This document shows positions 1 through 9,673 of a DNA stretch of 15,629 nucleotides, piece after piece. Both the position numbers and the translations under genes were made by a program. Every line of letters starts with the position of its first letter. Within the stretch, counting starts at the first letter, position 1. The notes below the pieces were generated by a model. The model ran no database searches, was not told the origin of the DNA, and saw only the letters and a program-made list of their open reading frames with translations. This stretch comes from Saccoglossus kowalevskii (lineage: Eukaryota > Hemichordata > Enteropneusta > Harrimaniidae), in contig NW_003117585.1 of NCBI RefSeq assembly GCF_000003605.2, positions 1 to 15,629 of the forward strand, written 5' to 3'.

Positions 1-896
1 TCATCCTATAAGATGGCAACCTTCTCTTGTGTATGGGTAACCAATCCTTTAAGAATGGCAACCTGTCCTTTGAATGGGTAATCAATCCTACAAGAATGGC
101 AACCTGTCCTTTGGATGGGTAAACAATCCTTTAAGAATGGCAACCTGTCCTGTGGATGGGGAATCAATCCTACAAGAATGGCAACCTGTCCTGTGGATGG
201 GTAACCAATCCTTTAAGAATGGCAACCTGTCCTGTGGATGGGTAATCAATCCTATAAGAATGGCAACCTGTCCTGTGGATGGGTAATCAATCCTATAAGA
301 ATGGCAACCTGTCCTGTGGATGGGTAATCAATCCTACAAGAATGGCAATCTGTCCAGTGGATGAGTAATCAATCCTATAAGAATTGCAACCTGTCCTGTG
401 GATGGGTAACCAATCCTATAAGAATGGCAACCTGTCCTGTGAATGGGTAATCAATCCTACAAGAATGGCAACCTGTCCTGTGGATGGGTAATCAATCCTA
501 TAAGAATGGCAACCTGTCTTTTGGATAGGTAACCAATCCTATAAGAATGGCAACCTGTCCTGTGGATGGGTGATCAATCCTACAATAATGGCAACCTGTC
601 CTGTGGATGGGTAATCAATCCTACAAGAATGGCAACCTGTCCTGTGGATGGGTGATCAATCCTACAATAATGGCTACCTGTCACATGGATGGGTTAACCA
701 ATCCTTTAAGAATGACAATCTGTCCTGTGGATGGGTAATCAATTCTACAAGAATGGCAGCCTGTCCTGTTAATGGGTAACCAATCCTACAAGAATGGCAA
801 CCTGTCCTGTGAATGGGTAACCAATCCTTTAAGAATGGCAACCTGTCCTTTGGATGGGTAACCAATCCTACAAAAATGGCAACCTGTCCTGTGGAT
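1..896. repeat. Alpha block copy 1
   Basis: This is the leftmost copy of a recurring block of about 20 monomers. Its landmarks, in order, are a GTGTATGGG monomer, a TAAAC monomer, a GGGGAATC monomer near 158, a GGCAATCTGTCCAGTGGATG monomer near 350, two TGATC monomers, and the GTTAACC monomer at 693. The same order recurs at offsets 8034, 9673, 12550 and 14441, with single-monomer gains or losses. Private features here include GATAGGTAACC near 533 and a first monomer lacking two A residues. The block may extend left of the window. Confidence 0.9.
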
Positions 897-1245
897 GGGT
901 AATCAATCCCACAAGAATGGCAACCTGTCCTGTGGATGGGTAACCAATCCTTTAAGAATGGCAACCTGTTCTGTGGATGGGTAATCAATCCTACAAGAAT
1001 GGCAACCTGTCCTGTGGATGGGTAACCAATCCTTTAAGAATGGCAACCTGTCCTGTGGATGGGTAATCAATCCCACAAGAATGGCAACCTGTCCTGTGGA
1101 TGGGTAACCAATCCTTTAAGAGTGGCAACCTGTCCTGTGGATGGGTAATCAATCCTATAAGAATGACAACCTGTCTTTTGGATGGGTAATCAATCCTATA
1201 AGAATAGCAACCTGTCCTGTGGATGGGTAGTCAATCCTATAAGAA
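897..1245. repeat. Transition tract with alternating TAATC/TAACC dimers
   Basis: Monomers alternate between TAATC with CACAAG or TACAAG and TAACC with TTTAAG, giving an approximately 82-bp dimer rhythm. The rare TAATCAATCCCACAAG monomer starts at 900 and again at 1064, exactly four monomers (164 bp) apart. An AAGAGTGGC variant near 1119-1126 is shared with 6152-6159, so part of this tract was copied to about 6050-6300 (offset 5033). There is nothing gene-like in it. Confidence 0.85.
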
Positions 1246-1880
1246 TGGCAACCTTCTCTTGTGTATGGGTAACCAATCCTATAAGAATGGCAACCTGTCC
1301 TGTGGATGGGTAATCAATCCTACAAGAATGGCAACCTGTCCTGTGGATGGGTAATCAATCCTTTAATAATGACAACCTGTCCTTTGGATGGGTAACCAAT
1401 CCTATAAGAATGGCAACCTGTCCTGTGGATGGGTAACCAATCCTATAAAAATGGCAACCTGTCCTGTGGATGGGTAATCAATCCTACAAGAATGGCAACC
1501 TGTCCTGTGAAGGGGTAATCAATCCTAGAAGAATGGCAACCTGTCCTGTGGATGGGTAACCAATCCTATAAAAATGGCAACCTGTCCTGTGGATGGGTAA
1601 TCAATCCTACAAGAATGGCAACCTGTCCTGTGGATGGGTAATCAATCCTAGAAGACTGGCAACCTGTCCTTTGGATGAGTAATCAATCATACAAGAATGA
1701 CAACCTTCTCTTGTGGATGGGTAACCAATTCTATAAGAATGGCAACCTGTCCTGTGAATGGGTAACCAATCCTATAAAAATGGCAACCTGTCCAGTGGAT
1801 GGGTAATCAATCCTACAAGAATGGCAACCTGTTCTGTGAATGGGTAATCAATCCTAGAAGAATGGCAACCTGTCCTTTAG

Positions 1881-1889
1881 ATGATTAGC
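1881..1889. repeat. Diagnostic ATGATTAGC monomer variant, copy 1 of 6
   Basis: CTTTAGATGATTAGC replaces the usual CTGTGGATGGGTAATC and is 1 bp shorter, so this monomer is 40 bp. The same variant starts at 3443, 4185, 5090, 6915 and 11431. Because it is distinctive and always sits in the same neighbour context (a TAGAAG monomer before it and a CTTCTC monomer after it), it is a good marker for tracing duplicated segments. Confidence 0.95.
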
Positions 1890-1967
1890 AATCCTATAAG
1901 AATGGCAACCTTCTCTTGTGGATGGGTAACCAATCCTATAAGAATGGCAACCTGTCATGTGGATGGG

Positions 1968-2462
1968 TAATCAATCCTATAAGAATAGCAACCTGTCCTG
2001 TGGATGGGTAGTCAATCATATAAGAATGGCAACCATCTCTTGTGGATGGGTAACCAATCCTATAAGAATGGCAACCTGTCCTGTGGATATGTAACCAATC
2101 CTATAAAAATGGCAACTTGTCCTGTGGATGGGTAATCAATCCTATAAGAATAGCAACCTGTCCTGTGGATGGGTAGTCAATCCTATAAGAATGGCAACCA
2201 TCTCTTGTGGATGGGTAACCAATCCTATAAGAATGGCAACCTGTCCTGTGGATATGTAACCAATCTTACAAAAATGGCAACTTGTCCTGTGGATGGGTAA
2301 TCAATCCTATAAGAATAGCAACCTGTCCTGTGGATGGGTAGTCAATCCTATAAGAATGGCAACCTTCTCTTGTGGATGGGTAACCAATCCTATAAGAATG
2401 GCAACCTGTCCTGTGGATATGTAACCAATCTTATAAAAAGGGCAACCTGTCCTGTGGATGTG
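1968..2462. repeat. Four-monomer higher-order repeat, 3 x 165 bp
   Basis: Units start at 1968, 2133 and 2298, and the next monomer of the same type starts at 2463, so the period is exactly 165 bp. Each unit is four monomers: TAATC with AATAGC; TAGTC with the 42-bp CATCTC or CTTCTC tail; TAACC ending GGATATG; and TAACC with AAAAATGGCAACTTG. The third unit is decaying, with AAAAAGGGCAACC and GGATGTG in its last monomer. The same triplet recurs at 7002, 11518 and 13409. Confidence 0.93.
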
Positions 2463-3000
2463 TAATCAATCCTATAAGAATAGCAACCTGTCCTGTGGAT
2501 GGGTAATCAATCCTATAAGAATAGCAACCTGTCCTGTGGATGGGTAATCAATCCTACAAGAATGGCAACCTGTCCTGTGAATCTGTAACCAATCCTATAA
2601 GAATAGCAACCTGTCCTGTGGATGGGTAAACAATCCTACAAGAATGGCAACCTGTCCTTTGGATGGGTAATCAATCCTACAAGAATGGCAACCTGTCCTT
2701 TGGATGGGTAAACAATCCTTTAAGAATGGCAACCTGTCCTGTGGATGGGTAATCAATCCTACAAGAATGGCAACCTGTCCTGCGGATGGGTAACCAATCC
2801 TTTAAGAATGGCAACCTGTCCTGTGGATGGGTAATCAATCCTATAAGAATGGCAACCTGTCTTTTGGATGGGTAACCAATCCTATAAGAATGGCAACCTG
2901 TCCTGTGGATGGGTAACCAATCCTATAAAAATGGCAACCTGTCCTGTGGATGGGTAATCAATCCTATAAGAATAGCAACCTGTCCTGTGGATGGGTAGTC

Positions 3001-3310
3001 AATCCTATAAGAATGGCAACCTTCTCTTGTGTAAGGGTAACCAATCCTTTAAGAATGGCAACCTGTCCTTTGGATGGGTAATCAATCCTACAAGAATGGC
3101 AACCTGTCCTTTGGATGGGTAAACAATCCTTTAAGAATGGCAACCTGTCCTGTGGATGGGGAATCAATCCTACAAGAATGGCAACCTGTCCTGTGGATGG
3201 GTAACCAATCCTTTAAGAATGGCAACCTGTCCTGTGGATGGGTAATCAATCCTATAAGAATGGCAACCTGTCCTGTGGATGGGTAATCAATCCTATAAGA
3301 ATGGCAACCT
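3001..3310. repeat. Alpha block copy 2 (truncated)
   Basis: This matches alpha1 from its first monomers to about 310 at offset 3000, then switches abruptly to beta-type monomers (GTGAATGGGTAACC followed by GTCCAGTGG). It carries GTGTAAGGG at 3029 where most copies have GTGTATGGG. That variant is shared only with 14470, linking this copy to alpha6. Confidence 0.88.
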
Positions 3311-3969
3311 GTCCTGTGAATGGGTAACCAATCCTATAAAAATGGCAACCTGTCCAGTGGATGGGTAATCAATCCTACAAGAATGGCAACCTGTTCTGTG
3401 AATGGGTAATCAATCCTAGAAGAATGGCAACCTGTCCTTTAGATGATTAGCAATCCTATAAGAATGGCAACCTTCTCTTGTGGATGGGTAACCAATCCTA
3501 TAAGAATGGCAACCTGTCCTGTGGATGGGTAATCAATCCTATAAGAATAGCAACCTGTCCTGTGGATGGGTAGTCAATCATATAAGAATGGCAACCATCT
3601 CTTGTGGATGGGTAACCAATCCTATAAGAATGGCAACCTGTCCTGTGGATATGTAACCAATCCTATAAAAATGGCAACTTGTCCTGTGGATGGGTAATCA
3701 ATCCTATAAGAATAGCAACCTGTCCTGTGGATGGGTAGTCAATCCTATAAGAATAGCAACCTGTCCTGTGGATGGGTAGTCAATCCTATAAGAATGGCAA
3801 ACTGTCCTGTGGATGGGTAACCAATCCTATAAGAATGGCAACCTTCTCTTGTGGATGGGTAACCAATCCTATAAGAATGGCAACCTGTCCTGTGGATATG
3901 TAACCAATCTTATAAGAATGGCAACCTTCTCTTGTGGATGGGTAACCAATTCTATAAGAATGACAACCT
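3311..3969. repeat. Rearranged beta-derived tract
   Basis: Positions 3311 to about 3760 copy 1749 to about 2200 at offset 1562, including the ATGATTAGC marker at 3443 and one 165-bp unit at 3530-3694. From about 3740 the monomer order is scrambled: two TAGTC/AATAGC monomers in a row, a GGCAAACTG monomer, and a TAACC-CTTATAAG monomer joined directly to a CTTCTC tail near 3920. These are junctions expected after several exchanges between beta monomers. Confidence 0.82.
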
Positions 3970-4271
3970 GTCCTGTGGATGGGTAATCAATCCTACAAGA
4001 ATGGCAACCTTCTCTTGTGGATGGGTAACCAATTCGATAAGAATGGCAACCTGTCCTGTGAATGGGTAACCAATCCTATAAAAATGGCAACCTGTCCAGT
4101 GGATGGGTAATCAATCCTACAAGAATGGCAACCTGTTCTGTGAATGGGTAATCAATCCTAGAAGAATGGCAACCTGTCCTTTAGATGATTAGCAATCCTA
4201 TAAGAATGGCAACCTTCTCTTGTGGATGGGTAACCAATCCTATAAGAATGGCAACCTGTCCTGTGGATGGG

Positions 4272-4601
4272 TAATCAATCCTATAAGAATAGCAACCTGT
4301 CCTGTGGATGGGTAGTCAATCCTATAAGAATGGCAACCATCTCTTGTGGATGGGTAACCAATCCTATAAGAATGACAACCTGTCCTGTGGATATGTAACC
4401 AATCCTATAAAAATGGCAACTTGTCCTGTGGATGGGTAATCAATCCTATAAGAATAGCAACCTGTCCTGTGGATGGGTAGTCAATCCTATAAGAATGGCA
4501 ACCTTCTCTTGTGGATGGGTAACCAATCCTATAAGAATGGCAACCTGTCCTGTGGATATGTAACCAATCTTATAAAAATGGCAACCTGTCCTGTGGATGG
4601 G
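4272..4601. repeat. 165-bp higher-order units, 2 copies
   Basis: The four-monomer unit starts at 4272 and 4437, with the next TAATC monomer at 4602. The first unit has the CATCTC tail, the second the CTTCTC tail. The pair was carried along in the 905-bp duplication to 5177-5506. It has one unit fewer than the triplets elsewhere, consistent with loss or gain of a whole unit. Confidence 0.9.
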
Positions 4602-5176
4602 TAATCAATCCTATAAGAATGGCAACCTGTCTTTTGGATGGGTAACCAATCCTATAAGAATGGCAACCTGTCCTGTGGATGGGTAACCAATCCTATAAAA
4701 ATGACAACCTGTCCTGTGGATGGGTAATCAATCCTATAAGAATAGCAACCTGTCCTGTGGATGGGTAGTCAATCCTATAAGAATAGCAACCTGTCCTGTG
4801 GATGGGTAATCAATCCTACAAGAATGGCAACCTGTCCTGTAAATCGGTAACCAATCCTATAAGAATAGCAACCTGTCCTGTGGATGGGTAATCAATCCTA
4901 CAAGAATGGCAACCTTCTCTTGTGGATGGGTAACCAATTCGATAAGAATGGCAACCTGTCCTGTGAATGGGTAACCAATCCTATAAAAATGGCAACCTGT
5001 CCAGTGGATGGGTAATCAATCCTACAAGAATGGCAACCTGTTCTGTGAATGGGTAATCAATCCTAGAAGAATGGCAACCTGTCCTTTAGATGATTAGCAA
5101 TCCTATAAGAATGGCAACCTTCTCTTGTGGATGGGTAACCAATCCTATAAGAATGGCAACCTGTCCTGTGGATGGG

Positions 5177-5506
5177 TAATCTATCCTATAAGAATAGCAA
5201 CCTGTCCTGTGGATGGGTAGTCAATCCTATAAGAATGGCAACCATCTCTTGTGGATGGGTAACCAATCCTATAAGAATGACAACCTGTCCTGTGGATATG
5301 TAACCAATCCTATAAAAATGGCAACTTGTCCTGTGGATGGGTAATCAATCCTATAAGAATAGCAACCTGTCCTGTGGATGGGTAGTCAATCCTATAAGAA
5401 TGGCAACCTTCTCTTGTGGATGGGTAACCAATCCTATAAGAATGGCAACCTGTCCTGTGGATATGTAACCAATCTTATAAAAATGGCAACCTGTCCTGTG
5501 GATGGG
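5177..5506. repeat. 165-bp higher-order units, duplicated pair
   Basis: This is the 905-bp-shifted copy of the pair at 4272-4601, with unit starts at 5177 and 5342. A private substitution gives TAATCTATCC in the first monomer. Confidence 0.9.
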
Positions 5507-5790
5507 TAATCAATCCTATAAGAATGGCAACCTGTCTTTTGGATGGGTAACCAATCCTATAAGAATGGCAACCTGTCCTGTGGATGGGTAACCAATCCTA
5601 TAAAAATGACAACCTGTCCTGTGGATGGGTAATCAATCCTATAAGAATAGCAACCTGTCCTGTGGATGGGTAGTCAATCCTATAAGAATAGCAACCTGTC
5701 CTGTGGATGGGTAATCAATCCTACAAGAATGGCAACCTGTCCTGTGAATCGGTAACCAATCCTATAATAATAGCAACCTGTCCTGTGGAT

Positions 5791-6055
5791 GGGTAAACAA
5801 TTCTACAAGAATGGCAACCTGTCCTTTGGATGGTTGATCAATCCTACAAGAATGTCAACCTGTCCTTTGGATGGGTAAACAAACCTTTAAGAATGGCAAC
5901 CTGTCCTGTGGATGGGTAATCAATCCTATAAGAATGGCAACCTGTCCTTTGGATGGGTAATCAATCCTACAAGAATGGCAACCTGTTCTGTGGATGGGTA
6001 ATCATCAATCCTACAAGAATGGTATCATCTACAGATGCACTGTCCTGTGGATGGG
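5791..6055. repeat. Divergent tract ending in an aberrant 57-bp monomer
   Basis: These monomers carry several private changes, including CAATTCTACAAG near 5800, GATGGTTGATC near 5829, AATGTCAACC near 5853 and AAACAAACC near 5878. The last monomer (5999-6055) is 57 bp instead of 41. It has an extra ATC (TAATCATCAATCC), and TATCATCTACAGATGCAC stands at 6023-6040 where CAACC is expected. The inserted text matches a run-collapsed monomer exactly, so a consensus error is the most likely cause (see findings). Confidence 0.85.
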
Positions 6056-6470
6056 TAACCAATCCTTTAAGAATGGCAACCTGTCCTGTGGATGGGTAAT
6101 CAATCCCACAAGAATGGCAACCTGTCCTGTGGATGGGTAACCAATCCTTTAAGAGTGGCAACCTGTCCTGTGGATGGGTAATCAATCCTATAAGAATGAC
6201 AACCTGTCTTTTGGATGGGTAATCAATCCTATAAGAATAGCAACCTATCCTGTGGATGGGTAGTCAATCCTATAAGAATGGCAACCTTCTCTTGTGTATG
6301 GGTAACCAATCCTATAAGAATGGCAACCTGTCCTGTGGATGGGTAACCAATCCTATAAAAATGGCAACCTGTCCTGTGGATGGGTAATCAATCCTGTAAG
6401 AATAGCAACCTGTCCTGTGGATGGGTAGTCAATCCTATAAGAATGGCAACCTTCTCTTGTGGATGGGTAA
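6056..6470. repeat. Second copy of the transition tract
   Basis: About 6050-6300 repeats 1017-1267 at offset 5033, sharing the CCCACAAG and AAGAGTGGC variants and the GTGTATGGG monomer. About 6301-6470 holds five monomers of different composition from beta1, including a private CCTGTAAG monomer near 6394 and an extra CTTCTC (42-bp) monomer. That one extra base accounts for the offset changing from 5033 to 5034. Confidence 0.83.
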
Positions 6471-8034
6471 CCAATCCTATAAAAATGGCAACCTGTCCTG
6501 TGGATGGGTAATCAATCCTACAAGAATGGCAACCTGTCCTGTGAATGGGTAATCAATCCTAGAAGAATGGCAACCTGTCCTGTGGATGGGTAACCAATCC
6601 TATAAAAATGGCAACCTGTCCTGTGGATGGGTAATCAATCCTACAAGAACGGCAACCTGTCCTGTGGATGGGTAATCAATCCTAGAAGACTGGCAACCTG
6701 TCCTTTGGATGAGTAATCAATCATACAAGAATGACAACCTTCTCTTGTGGATGGGTAACCAATTCTATAAGAATGGCAACCTGTCCTGTGAATGGGTAAC
6801 CAATCCTATAAAAATGGCAACCTGTCCAGTGGATGGGTAATCAATCCTACAAGAATGGCAACCTGTTCTGTGAATGGGTAATCAATCCTAGAAGAATGGC
6901 AACCTGTCCTTTAGATGATTAGCAATCCTATAAGAATGGCAACCTTCTCTTGTGGATGGGTAACCAATCCTATAAGAATGGCAACCTGTCCTGTGGATGG
7001 GTAATCAATCCTATAAGAATAGCAACCTGTCCTGTGGATGGGTAGTCAATCATATAAGAATGGCAACCATCTCTTGTGGATGGGTAACCAATCCTATAAG
7101 AATGGCAACCTGTCCTGTGGATATGTAACCAATCCTATAAAAATGGCAACTTGTCCTGTGGATGGGTAATCAATCCTATAAGAATAGCAACCTGTCCTGT
7201 GGATGGGTAGTCAATCCTATAAGAATGGCAACCATCTCTTGTGGATGGGTAACCAATCCTATAAGAATGGCAACCTGTCCTGCGGATATGTAACCAATCC
7301 TACAAAAATGGCAACTTGTCCTGTGGATGGGTAATCAATCCTATAAGAATAGCAACCTGTCCTGTGGATGGGTAGTCAATCCTATAAGAATGGCAACCTT
7401 CTCTTGTGGATGGGTAACCAATCCTATAAGAATGGCAACCTGTCCTGTGGATATGTAACCAATCTTATAAAAAGGGCAACCTGTCCTGTGGATGTGTAAT
7501 CAATCCTATAAGAATAGCAACCTGTCCTGTGGATGGGTAATCAATCCTATAAGAATAGCAACCTGTCCTGTGGATGGGTAATCAATCCTACAAGAATGGC
7601 AACCTGTCCTGTGAATCTGTAACCAATCCTATAAGAATAGCAACCTGTCCTGTGGATGGGTAAACAATCCTACAAGAATGGCAACCTGTCCTTTGGATGG
7701 GTAATCAATCCTACAAGAATGGCAACCTGTCCTTTGGATGGGTAAACAATCCTTTAAGAATGGCAACCTGTCCTGTGGATGGGTAATCAATCCTACAAGA
7801 ATGGCAACCTGTCCTGTGGATGGGTAACCAATCCTTTAAGAATGGCAACCTGTCCTGTGGATGGGTAATCAATCCTATAAGAATGGCAACCTGTCTTTTG
7901 GATGGGTAACCAATCCTATAAGAATGGCAACCTGTCCTGTGGATGGGTAACCAATCCTATAAAAATGGCAACCTGTCCTGTGGATGGGTAATCAATCCTA
8001 TAAGAATAGCAACCTGTCCTGTGGATGGGTAGTC
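6471..8034. repeat. Beta block copy 2
   Basis: This matches about 1437-3000 at offset 5034, with the ATGATTAGC marker at 6915 and three 165-bp units at 7002-7496. Private changes include AACGGC near 6650 and TGCGGATATG at 7281. It leads without a break into alpha3. Confidence 0.9.
7002..7496. repeat. 165-bp higher-order triplet in beta2
   Basis: Unit starts are 7002, 7167 and 7332, each 165 bp apart, with the same four-monomer order as at 1968-2462. The shift from beta1 is exactly 5034. Confidence 0.92.
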
Positions 8035-8838
8035 AATCCTATAAGAATGGCAACCTTCTCTTGTGTATGGGTAACCAATCCTTTAAGAATGGCAACCTGT
8101 CCTTTGGATGGGTAATCAATCGTACAAGAATGGCAACCTGTCCTTTGGATGGGTAAACAATCCTTTAAGAATGGCAACCTGTCCTGTGGATGGGGAATCA
8201 ATCCTACAAGAATGGCAACCTGTCCTGTGGATGGGTAACCAATCCTTTAAGAATGGCAACCTGTCCTGTGGATGGGTAATCAATCCTATAAGAATGGCAA
8301 CCTGTCCTGTGGATGGGTAATCAATCCTATAAGAATGGCAACCTGTCCTGTGGATGGGTAATCAATCCTACAAGAATGGCAATCTGTCCAGTGGATGAGT
8401 AATCAATCCTATAAGAATTGCAACCTGTCCTGTGGATGGGTAACCAATCCTATAAGAATGGCAACCTGTCCTGTGAATGGGTAATCAATCCTACAAGAAT
8501 GGCAACCTGTCCTGTGGATGGGTAATCAATCCTATAAGAATGGCAACCTGTCTTTTGGATGGGTAACCAATCCTATAAAAATGGCAACCTGTCCTGTGGA
8601 TGGGTGATCAATCCTACAAGAATGGCAACCTGTCCTGTGGATGGGTGATAAATAACAATAATGGCTACCTGTCACATGGATGGGTTAACCAATCCTTTAA
8701 GAATGACAATCTGTCCTGTGGATGGGTAATCAATTCTACAAGAATGGCAGCCTGTCCTGTTAATGGGTAACCAATCCTACAAGAATGGCAACCTGTCCTG
8801 TGAATGGGTGATCATCCTTTAAGATGGCAACCTGTCCT
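8035..8838. repeat. Alpha block copy 3
   Basis: This matches alpha1 at offset 8034 until about 8560, then is one monomer plus 2 bp shorter, because the TCACATGG landmark is at 8672 rather than 8715. The 2-bp loss lies in an odd monomer reading GTGATAAATAACAATAATGG near 8646. A 39-bp monomer begins at 8809. It then joins beta-type monomers. Confidence 0.87.
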
Positions 8839-9673
8839 TTGGATGGGTAACCAATCCTATAAGAATGGCAACCTGTCCTGTGGATGGGTAATCAATCCTA
8901 TAAGAATAGCAACCTGTCCTGTGGATATGTAACCAATCCTACAAAAATGGCAACTTGTCCTGTGGATGGGTAATCAATCCTATAAGAATAGCAACCTGTC
9001 CTGTGGATGGGTAGTCAATCCTATAAGAATGGCAACCTTCTCTTGTGGATGGGTAACCAATCCTATAAGAATGGCAACCTGTCCTGTGGATATGTAACCA
9101 ATCTTATAAAAAGGGCAACCTGTCCTGTGGATGTGTAATCAATCCTATAAGAATAGCAACCTGTCCTGTGGATGGGTAATCAATCCTATAAGAATAGCAA
9201 CCTGTCCTGTGGATGGGTAATCAATCCTACAAGAATGGCAACCTGTCCTGTGAATCTGTAACCAATCCTATAAGAATAGCAACCTGTCCTGTGGATGAGT
9301 AAACAATCCTACAAGAATGGCAACCTGTCCTTTGGATGGGTAATCAATCCTACAAGAATGGCAACCTGTCCTTTGGATGGGTAAACAATCCTTTAAGAAT
9401 GGCAACCTGTCCTGTGGATGGGTAATCAATCCTACAAGAATGGCAACCTGTCCTGTGGATGGGTAACCAATCCTTTAAGAATGGCAACCTGTCCTGTGGA
9501 TGGGTAATCAATCCTATAAGAATGGCAACCTGTCTTTTGGATGGGTAACCAATCCTATAAGAATGGCAACCTGTCCTGTGGATGGGTAACCAATCCTATA
9601 AAAATGGCAACCTGTCCTGTGGATGGGTAATCAATCCTATAAGAATAGCAACATGTCCTGTGGATGGGTAGTC
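8839..9673. repeat. Beta block copy 3 (5' truncated)
   Basis: From about 8917 this repeats 7278-8034 at offset 1639, so beta2/alpha3 and beta3/alpha4 form a tandem repeat of about 1.64 kb (40 monomers). Only one 165-bp unit is kept (8971-9135). The join is a hybrid monomer near 8905-8930 that combines the AATAGC of one monomer type with the GGATATG end of another. GGATGAGTAAAC near 9294 is shared only with beta4 (near 12171). Confidence 0.88.

Larger units (their letters stand above)
1246..3000. repeat. Beta block copy 1
   Basis: Beta begins with a CTTCTCTTGTGTATGGG monomer. It carries a CTTTAATAATG monomer at 1361, TAGAAG monomers, the diagnostic CTTTAGATGATTAGCAATCC monomer (ATGATTAGC at 1881), then three 165-bp higher-order units, then a run of TAAAC, TTTAAG and CTTTTGG monomers leading directly into alpha2. 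The order repeats at offset 9550 (beta4) almost base for base, and partly at offsets 5034 and 11441. A private TGTCATGTGG at 1953 is shared only with 13394. Confidence 0.9.
3970..5790. repeat. 905-bp tandem segmental duplication (2 copies)
   Basis: The private variant AATTCGATAAG occurs at 4031 and 4936, and the ATGATTAGC marker at 4185 and 5090, both exactly 905 bp apart. The unit is 22 monomers: 22 x 41 = 902, plus four 42-bp monomers, minus one 40-bp monomer, equals 905. Near-identity runs until about 5790, where the second copy gives way to different monomers. Differences between copies are few, for example AAATCGG at 4841 against GAATCGG at 5746, and a TAATCTATCC at 5177. This is one of the younger events in the window. 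Confidence 0.92.

Noticed and set aside
74-286. Forward open frames of 70 codons (also at 3074, 8108, 9747, 12624 and 14515)
   Set aside because: They are the monomer read through rotating phases, identical because the blocks were duplicated. There is no promoter, no upstream coding context and no known domain, and the frame lies wholly inside the satellite.
674-988. Reverse-strand open frames of 63-104 codons (also at 2964, 5967, 7998, 9637, 12514, 13183, 14405 and 15403)
   Set aside because: These are the reverse complement of the same monomers. They exist only where TTTAAG, TACAAG and TAACC variants happen to remove stops. The HPQDRLPFLKD-like periodic peptides reflect repetition, not a protein family I recognise.
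6026-6037. Small hairpin CATCT-AC-AGATG as a possible insertion-element footprint
   Set aside because: The palindrome is fully explained by the run-collapsed monomer text. There is no target-site duplication or inverted-repeat end structure.
5791-6055. Border of the array or a foreign insertion
   Set aside because: All text in the tract can be derived from the monomer, and normal monomers resume at once on both sides.
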